Shown here: one piece after another, positions 6,541 through 11,613 of the stretch | Numbering within the stretch: position 1 is the stretch's first letter | Layout of the letters: the number at the start of each line of letters is the position of its first letter | Assembly (NCBI GenBank): GCA_003644325.1 | Contig: QNCA01000017.1 | Location: 1-11,613 of the forward strand | Direction: 5' to 3' | Origin: Planctomycetota bacterium | GTDB taxonomy: Bacteria; Planctomycetota; B129-G9 | Length of the DNA: 11,613 nt | The notes under the pieces: generated by a model | Databases searched by the model: none | The model's input: only the letters and a program-made list of their open reading frames with translations | Told to the model about the DNA's origin: nothing | Made by a program: the position numbers and the translations under genes

Positions 6541-6550
6541 GGCCGGTCCA

Positions 6551-8533
6551 TTGTCAACAATGAAACACTATCTTAGATCCCACACGCCGGAAGGCGGTCG
6601 CAGTAAACCGGTGACCGCCCCTTTGCGCAGGAGCGTGCTCTCCCGATTTTTGCGAAACCCCTGGCCGGCGCTTTGGGTAGCGCTGCTCCTGGGGGCATTT
6701 GCCGTGCAAGCGGTCACAAGCATGGTGTGGAAATCTCCCACCATAGATGAGACCATGCACCTGCCCGCGGGATATACCTACCTTGCGAAGCGCGATTATC
6801 GCGTAAACCCGGAGCACCCGCCGCTTGTGAAGATGATATCGGCGCTGCCTCTGCTCTTCCAGAAGATAGACGGCAATTTCGACTCGGAGAGGTGGCGGGA
6901 CGGCAACGGCGGCGCGTACGGCTGGGAGTTTCTGTATCGCAAGAACGATGCGGACAGCCTTTTCTTCGCGGCCAGGCTGATGATGGTCGGGTTGTCGCTT
7001 TGCCTCGGCCTGCTCATATTCGTCTGGGCGCGCAAGATGTACGGCAACGGCGCCGGTCTCTTCGCATTGTTTCTCTTTGCCTTCAGTCCCAATCTTCTGG
7101 CGCACGGTCGTCTGGCGAACACCGACGTGGGGGTGTCCCTTTTCATGCTGCTATCGCTGTTCTGTTTTGACGGAGCCACGCGAAAACTCACACCGCTCAG
7201 CGCGGCGCTGGCCGGCGTCACTTTGGGCCTGGCGCTGCTGGCCTAGTTCTCCGGAGGATTGATGCTGCCGATTCTGGGAGTTGTGCTTCTGGCGCGGGTG
7301 TTCGACGGCAAACCGGTTCAGGCGGGGTTGCGGCGGACATCCTCGCTGGCCGGGTGGCGCCGAAAACTGCCCGCGCTCGCGGCGCTTTTTTGCGTAATGC
7401 TGGTTTTTGCATACGGCACGGTCTGGGCCGGCTACGGTTTTCGCTTCAAGGCTGTCACAGAGCCGGACGGCAAATTCGGGCAAAGGTTTTCTGATGCGCA
7501 GAAGATGTTTCCGCCCGACGCGCTCTACAGATTTGCTTACGAGAATCGCCTGCTCCCGGAGGCATACCTGGTCGGCTTTCACTATCTGCGAACCCACATG
7601 GACAGAGTGGCGTATCTCGACGGAAAGCGAACCGAGGTCAAAATGGTGGAACTCAAGGACGAACACGGCGACCCGCGCAAACATGAAGACGGCAGTCCGA
7701 TGAAGGCGCCGATCATTAAGGGCTGGCGACGCTATTTTATAATGACCTTCCTTTACAAGACGCCCGTACCCGTCATAATTTTCTTCGCGCTCAGCGTTAT
7801 TCTTGCGCCCTGGATGAGTCGTCGCACATGGTCGCACGAGGCGCCGCTGATAGCGTTTTTCGTCACTTACTACGTCGTGGCGATCTTCAGCGTGATGAAC
7901 ATAGGCCACAGGCATATCCTGCCCGTTCTGCCGGTCCTGTTTATTTTTATCGCCAAGATACCCTCCTGCCTGAGGCGGCGGAAACGGCGGGCCGCCATCA
8001 TGATATCGGTGATGTTTGCCGGATTGCTTGCCTGGTACGCATACGGGACGCTGCGCATCCGGCCGCACTATCTCGCGTATTTCAACGAGATTGCCGGCGG
8101 CCCGGAACACGCCTTCGAGCACCTGAGCGATTCAAACATAGACTGGGGGCAAGACCTCAAGTTGCTTAAACGCCACATGAACGAGCACGGTATCGACAAA
8201 GTACATCTTTGTTACTTCGGCTCGGCTGACCCGACGTACTACGGTATCAAATTCAATCCCTTTCCCGACAGAACCGCTGCAGGCCCTCCGGAAGGTTCGT
8301 GTCTCTTCGACCGAAAGGGCGAGTACATTGCCATCAGCGGTTCTATTTTGCATGAGACATACGTACTGCATTTTCTCGACCCCTCTATCGGGCCTGAGGT
8401 CGAGCGCCGTATGAGAAATATCACCCGGCGGTTGAGAGGACTTGAACCGGAAGCCGTAATAGGCTATTCAATATATCTGTATCGCATTCCCGGGGAGACA
8501 CGCGTACCGGTAAAGCCCGTCGGCCCGCAATGA
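6551..8533 (+). pseudogene. GT39/PMT-type (GT-C) membrane glycosyltransferase, interrupted by one in-frame amber codon
   Basis: Translation through a TAG at 7244-7246 gives about 660 residues matching the intact downstream paralogue over its whole length in the same frame. The paralogue reads LALLAKFSG where this copy reads LALLA-stop-FSGG, so a single AAG to TAG change explains the break. GT-C signs are a cytosolic basic N terminus, TM1 (about 40-58), an acidic pair in TIDETMHLPAGY (D66, E67; the likely catalytic acid), NPEHPPL, a series of transmembrane helices, and a soluble C-terminal part with YFNEIAGGP, DSNIDWGQDL and YFGSADPTYYG. The family transfers sugars from polyprenyl-phosphate donors on the periplasmic face. 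The start may be TTG 6551, with GAGG about 8 bases upstream, or ATG 6560. The part after the stop begins FSGGLML with GGAGG (7253-7257) ahead of ATG 7262, so it could be translated by reinitiation as a split protein. Otherwise it is a recent pseudogene or a base-call error. Confidence 0.8.
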
Positions 8534-8558
8534 CAAACCATCGCAACATCTGGCGGAT

Positions 8559-10466
8559 ATGTCCAGGAAAAAGAAGCGAATCAAGGAAGCAGCAAGGAAG
8601 GCGCCCATCAAGCGTGACGGAGCCGGAGCGAAATTTTTCGACATGGGCCGGCGCCTGACGCGGGGGTGGCGCCTTGTCCTCTGGGTGGCCCTGCTTTCGG
8701 TGGCGTTTGCCCTGCAGGCGATCACCAGCATGGCGCAAAAAAGCGGCACATGGGACGAGACCGCGCATCTGCCCGCCGGGTATTCATACCTCAAAACCGG
8801 AGACTACCGCATTAACGCCGAGCACCCGCCGCTCGGGAAGATGATAGCCGGGCTGCCGCTCCTGTTTCTCAACCCCGACGGGGCGTTCAACTCGGAGGCG
8901 TGGAAAAAGGGCGTCGAGTGGAGATACGGTTGGGAATTTCTGTTCAGCGGCAGAAATGATGCGTACTCCCTGTTCTTTTGGGGCAGGTTGCCGATGGTCC
9001 TGCTGTCGTTGGGCCTGGGCCTGCTCATATTTTTCTGGGCGCGGAAATTGTACGGGAACGGCGCCGGTCTTCTCTCGCTGTTTCTCTTCGCCTTCAGTCC
9101 GAACCTCATCGCACATGCCCGCCTTACAAACACTGATATTCCCATCGCCTTCTTCCTGCTCCTCTCCCTCTTCTGCTTCGACAGGGCGGCACGGCGGCTC
9201 ACGCCGCTCAGCGCGATACTTGCCGGCTTTACCCTGGGCCTGGCCCTCCTGGCGAAGTTCTCCGGCCTCCTGTTGCTGCCTATACTGGCGGTCGCGGCCC
9301 TGGTGCGGCTGTTTGACGGCTCGCCGATTGAATTCGGGTTCCTTAAAACACTTACCGCAAGGAGCATGAGAAAAAAACTCGTCGCACTGCTGCTCCTTTT
9401 CATAATCATGCTCCCGATTGCCTACGGCGTAGTCTGGGCGGGATACGGATTCCGCTTCTCGGCGTTTTCCGACGACGGCGGCGACAGGAATCTCTGGTTC
9501 GGCAAGCCGGTCGAGTTTCCCGCGACCGGCGTGTACCGGTTTATACACGACAACAGGCTGCTGCCGCAGGCATACGTCGAAGGACTCCACTACGTCCGCT
9601 CAACCATGACCCGTGCGTCGTTTCTGGACGGCGAGCACAATATCATCCCCGGCAACCCGCCGCGCTACAAGCCGTGGCCGCATTATTTCATCATGACGTC
9701 CCTTTACAAGACCCCGGTTCCCGTGCTGATACTGTTTGCGCTGACGGTGGCGCTAGCCTGGCGCTGGAGCCGCGAGACGTGGCGGCACGAGGCCCCCCTC
9801 ATCGCGGCCTTCATCATATATTTCGGCGTGGCGATGTACGGCAACATGAACATAGGCCACCGCCACATCCTGCCGGTAATCCCCCTGGCGCTGATATTCG
9901 TCGGCAAGGTGGCTGGTCACCTGCGGGGCCGCCAGCGGTCTAACGTCATTGCGGGCAATGTCCTCTTCGTTCTTCTGCTGCTGTGGTACGTTTTCGGCAC
10001 AGCGACCATATGGCCGAATTATCTGGCCTACTTCAACGAAATTGCCGGAGGCCCCGGCAACGGCCCCGAACACCTCACCGACTCCAACATCGACTGGGGC
10101 CAGGACCTCATTCTGCTGAAACGCTACATGGACGAACACGATATAGAACGGGCGCACCTGCAATACTTCGGCAGCGCCGACCCGCGGTACTACGGCGTCA
10201 GGTGCAAGTTTCTCATGCCTCCGAACCTGCCCGGCATAACCAGGTCCGACCTGAGCATAAGTACTGGGATTAGCGGACGGGATTATATCGCCGTGAGCGT
10301 GACCGACCTGCAGGAGACATACGGCCCGTTGCGCCTGGCGCCGTGGATGATGAAACGGCTCAGACAGGAGAGGCCCGTCGCAAAGATAGGGTACTCCATC
10401 TACCTTTACAGGTCCCCCTTTGAACTGGAACCGGCGGAAGCAGAGAACGAGGGTACGAGCGAATGA
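8559..10466 (+). CDS. GT39/PMT-type (GT-C) polyprenyl-phosphate-sugar-dependent membrane glycosyltransferase
   Basis: A 635-residue integral membrane protein, the intact paralogue of the gene just upstream. It has a lysine-rich cytosolic N terminus (MSRKKKRIKEAARK), TM1 at about 37-58, then GTWDETAHLPAGYSYL with D66-E67 as the candidate catalytic acid and INAEHPPLGKMIAGLPLLF. Many hydrophobic helices follow, including GAGLLSLFLFAFSPNLIAHARL, LGLALLAKFSGLLLLP and NIGHRHILPVIPLALIF. The C-terminal domain contains YFNEIAGGPGNG, DSNIDWGQDLILLKRYMDEH and YFGSADPRYYGV. This is the ArnT/PMT-like layout: lipid-linked sugar is transferred to a lipid, glycan or protein acceptor on the outer side of the inner membrane. 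The acceptor is not identifiable. It begins 25 bases after the previous stop and overlaps the next start by 4 bases (ATGA), so the three genes form one transcription unit. The ribosome site before ATG 8559 is weak, suggesting coupling. Confidence 0.88.
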   Translation: MSRKKKRIKEAARKAPIKRDGAGAKFFDMGRRLTRGWRLVLWVALLSVAFALQAITSMAQKSGTWDETAHLPAGYSYLKTGDYRINAEHPPLGKMIAGLPLLFLNPDGAFNSEAWKKGVEWRYGWEFLFSGRNDAYSLFFWGRLPMVLLSLGLGLLIFFWARKLYGNGAGLLSLFLFAFSPNLIAHARLTNTDIPIAFFLLLSLFCFDRAARRLTPLSAILAGFTLGLALLAKFSGLLLLPILAVAALVRLFDGSPIEFGFLKTLTARSMRKKLVALLLLFIIMLPIAYGVVWAGYGFRFSAFSDDGGDRNLWFGKPVEFPATGVYRFIHDNRLLPQAYVEGLHYVRSTMTRASFLDGEHNIIPGNPPRYKPWPHYFIMTSLYKTPVPVLILFALTVALAWRWSRETWRHEAPLIAAFIIYFGVAMYGNMNIGHRHILPVIPLALIFVGKVAGHLRGRQRSNVIAGNVLFVLLLLWYVFGTATIWPNYLAYFNEIAGGPGNGPEHLTDSNIDWGQDLILLKRYMDEHDIERAHLQYFGSADPRYYGVRCKFLMPPNLPGITRSDLSISTGISGRDYIAVSVTDLQETYGPLRLAPWMMKRLRQERPVAKIGYSIYLYRSPFELEPAEAENEGTSE

Positions 10467-11194
10467 GCGAAACTCATCTCAGCATCATTATCCCCGCATA
10501 CAACGAGGAAAAGCGCATAGGCCCGACGCTCGAGAGCATATTCGAATTCCTTGCAGGGCGGGACTACACCGGCGAGGTAATCCTCGTGGATGACGGCTCG
10601 TCCGATAAGACCGTCGAGGTTGCAAAGGCATCCGCACGGGCACACGAAAACTTCCGTGTCCTGGAAAACGGCGCCAACCGCGGCAAAGGCTACAGCGTCC
10701 GCCACGGCATGCTCGAAGCCAAGGGCAAATACCTGCTGTTCTCCGATGCCGACCTCTCCACCCCCATCGAAGAGACGACGCGCTTCCTCGAAAAGATGCG
10801 CGAAGGCTACCACGTCGTCATCGGCTCCCGCGCGATGCCCGAATCCAACATCGTCACCTACCAGCCCTGGTACCGGCAACTGATGGGCAAGACTTTCAAT
10901 AAGATCGTCCGCGTAATGGCCGTGCGAGGGATAAAGGACACGCAGTGCGGCTTCAAGATGTTCACCCGCGAAGCCGGGCGCAGGATTTTCGCCCTCCAGC
11001 AGGTCGAGCGCTTCGCGTTCGACGTCGAGGCGCTCTTCCTCGCGCGAAAACTCGGCTATAAAATCTGCGAACTGCCCGTCACATGGAAGGACTCACCCCA
11101 GACACGCGTCAGCACGTTCACGGATTCCTGGTCCATGTTCAGCGCCCTGTTCACCATCCGCCTGAACAGCCTCCGCGGCCGCTACAAAGGGTGA
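10463..11194 (+). CDS. polyprenyl-/dolichyl-phosphate glycosyltransferase, GT2 (DPG-synthase/Alg5-like)
   Basis: A 243-residue GT2 enzyme of the dolichyl-phosphate beta-glucosyltransferase type. Visible are the N-terminal LSIIIPAYNEEKRI (6-19), the nucleotide-binding VDDGSSDKT (42-50), NRGKGYSVRHGM (72-83), the metal-binding DxD in FSDADLSTP (D95, D97), VIGSRAMPESNI, DTQCGFKMFTREAG and the final FDVEALFLARKLGYKICELPVTWKDS. It lacks the C-terminal transmembrane pair of GtrB-type relatives, so it is probably peripheral at the cytosolic face. The reaction is NDP-sugar (most often UDP-glucose in the family) plus polyprenyl phosphate giving a lipid-linked monosaccharide. Its ATG overlaps the preceding stop (ATGA), a strong sign of translational coupling to the GT-C enzyme, for which it likely makes the donor. 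Sugar identity and carrier are inferred from family membership only. Confidence 0.88.
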   Translation: MSETHLSIIIPAYNEEKRIGPTLESIFEFLAGRDYTGEVILVDDGSSDKTVEVAKASARAHENFRVLENGANRGKGYSVRHGMLEAKGKYLLFSDADLSTPIEETTRFLEKMREGYHVVIGSRAMPESNIVTYQPWYRQLMGKTFNKIVRVMAVRGIKDTQCGFKMFTREAGRRIFALQQVERFAFDVEALFLARKLGYKICELPVTWKDSPQTRVSTFTDSWSMFSALFTIRLNSLRGRYKG

Positions 11195-11268
11195 CCGATA
11201 CCCGGGAGCGATGTCGCGCAATCACGCCACCGTTTTCGCGCGTTGCTGTACGTAACTGCGACAAGGAA

Positions 11269-11363
11269 TGGTGCCAGAGGAGAGGTGAGTTTGTCCCGAG
11301 CCCCGCAGTGCGGGGGTGAGGGGAACCCTCACGCTCTGGTGTGTGCGTGGAAGTCCCGTCTGC
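11269..11363 (-). pseudogene. degenerate tRNA-Leu-like copy (tRNA relic)
   Basis: Three blocks of the intact tRNA-Leu that lies 116 bp away recur here in the same order and orientation. TGGTGCCAGAGGAG (11269-11282; same as 11385-11398, the CCA end and acceptor) is followed by GAACCCTCAC-G-CTCTG (11323-11338; 11405-11420, one mismatch, T-arm/variable region) and by TCCCG...TCTGC (11354-11363; 11441-11454 with a 4-base gap). Between blocks one and two sits extra sequence (11283-11322) with the hairpin CCCCGC-AGT-GCGGGG. The 5' acceptor and a T-loop are not recognisable, so it would not be a functional tRNA. It could be a decayed tandem duplicate or a tRNA 3'-end duplicate left by integration. 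Confidence 0.4.
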
Positions 11364-11384
11364 AAGGCGCAGCAATGTAAGGGG

Positions 11385-11472
11385 TGGTGCCAGAGGAGGG
11401 ACTCGAACCCTCACCCTCTGAACGAGGACGGGATTTTGAATCCCGCGCGTCTGCCGATTCCGCCACTCTGGC
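11385..11472 (-). tRNA. tRNA-Leu, anticodon CAA
   Basis: The minus strand reads GCCAGAG...CTCTGGC-ACCA, a perfect 7-bp acceptor stem with encoded CCA (complement of 11385-11387). The anticodon stem CGGGA/TCCCG encloses the loop TTCAAAA (complement of 11434-11440), giving anticodon CAA (11436-11438), which reads the leucine codon UUG. A long variable arm (class II) and a T-arm GAGGG-TTCGAGT-CCCTC complete it; the 88-nt length fits tRNA-Leu. It is transcribed opposite to the glycosyltransferase operon. I see no clear -10/-35 upstream of it in the remaining 141 bases. Confidence 0.95.
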
Positions 11473-11482
11473 CTGTTGGATG

Positions 11483-11607
11483 TTGGATTCCGGACATTGG
11501 ACGGCGGCTCAACCGGACGGCCATGTGGAGAGCCTTGGGATATGCCGACAACCGACTTTTTACGGCGGCCTTCCACATCCACATTGTGTCCAGAGTCCGA
11601 CGTCCAA
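11483..11607. repeat. imperfect inverted repeat upstream of tRNA-Leu
   Basis: TTGGATTCCGGACATTGGAC (11483-11502) matches the reverse complement of GTCCAGAGTCCGACGTCCAA (11588-11607) at 15 of 20 positions. Inside it ATGTGGA (11523-11529) pairs with TCCACAT (11572-11578). The TTGGA/GGAC units recur as short direct repeats. It may be a small non-coding repeat element or a decayed one; it may continue past the window edge. No gene is seen between 11473 and 11613. Confidence 0.35.
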
Positions 11608-11613
11608 AATCTA

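Noticed and set aside
6315..6560. Minus-strand open frame containing LLDTSALSMYLEK, which looks like the start of a PIN-domain toxin.
   Set aside because: Only the first motif resembles a PIN domain; no further acidic residues or fold follow, the frame runs into the kinase start, and the opposite strand carries a better family-like pattern.
7244..7246. UAG recoding (pyrrolysine or stop-codon reassignment).
   Set aside because: TAG ends three other genes in the window at natural C termini, the paralogue has a lysine there, and no pyl genes are visible; a point mutation is simpler.
7151..8122. Long minus-strand open frame (about 320 codons) opposite the glycosyltransferase.
   Set aside because: It is rich in R, G, H and Q without hydrophobic core or motifs, typical of an antisense shadow of a GC-rich gene; the plus strand is clearly homologous to its paralogue.
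11269..11340. A second functional tRNA with CCAGAG/CTCTGG acceptor arms and ACCA end.
   Set aside because: There is no T-loop consensus, no 7-base anticodon loop with U33, and the D-arm is wrong; it is better read as a relic or a structured repeat.

Overview
The window (11,613 bases, visibly GC-rich in coding regions) looks like a chromosomal stretch of a bacterium: short or overlapping gene spacings, a bacterial-type tRNA-Leu with an encoded CCA, and several AGGAGG-like ribosome binding sites. The gene mix (EIIA/CBS protein with an ArsB/NhaD-type carrier, solitary rtcA, pRiA4b ORF-3-like protein, GT-C glycosyltransferases) is of the kind met in uncultured, deep-branching groups such as Planctomycetes/Omnitrophota-like or Hydrogenedentes-like lineages. 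I cannot place it more firmly from the sequence alone.

Layout. (1) 2-2022, plus strand: the 3' part of an EIIA-plus-two-CBS regulator and, 23 bases later, a twelve-helix-class ion transporter. (2) 2077-4342, plus strand: a small PNPOx-fold flavoprotein, a PLP-dependent KBL/BioF-type acyltransferase, a three-tier stem-loop, and a pRiA4b ORF-3-like protein. (3) 4391-6318, minus strand: rtcA (RNA 3'-phosphate cyclase), and upstream of it a small P-loop kinase. The 311 bases between these two are filled by two compact repeats. One is a GGGTCAG-bounded palindromic element lying against the rtcA start. The other is a 169-bp MITE-like element with perfect 20-bp terminal inverted repeats, a 6-bp target duplication that includes the kinase stop codon, and a second hairpin nested inside. 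(4) 6319-6550: divergent spacer with a decayed fragment that reads like the EGGDV region of the arginine deiminase/amidinotransferase superfamily, and a possible promoter. (5) 6551-11194, plus strand: a tandem pair of GT39/PMT-type integral membrane glycosyltransferases and a polyprenyl-phosphate glycosyltransferase (GT2, DPG-synthase type), read as one operon. The first membrane enzyme is split by a single amber codon (AAG to TAG) at the point where its paralogue has a lysine. (6) 11195-11613: a degenerate tRNA-Leu-like copy, an intact tRNA-Leu(CAA) on the minus strand, and an imperfect inverted repeat near the window edge.

How they work together. The last operon is the clearest functional unit: the GT2 enzyme is expected to load a sugar onto a polyprenyl phosphate at the inner membrane face, and the GT-C enzymes to use such a lipid-linked sugar on the outer face. 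The EIIA/CBS protein probably regulates the adjacent transporter. rtcA and the P-loop kinase share a strand but are separated by the repeats, so joint function is only a hypothesis. I see no CRISPR array, phage or defence island. The most notable structures are the nested repeats at 5455-5763, the amber-split duplicated glycosyltransferase, and the decayed gene remnants (deiminase-like and tRNA-like).
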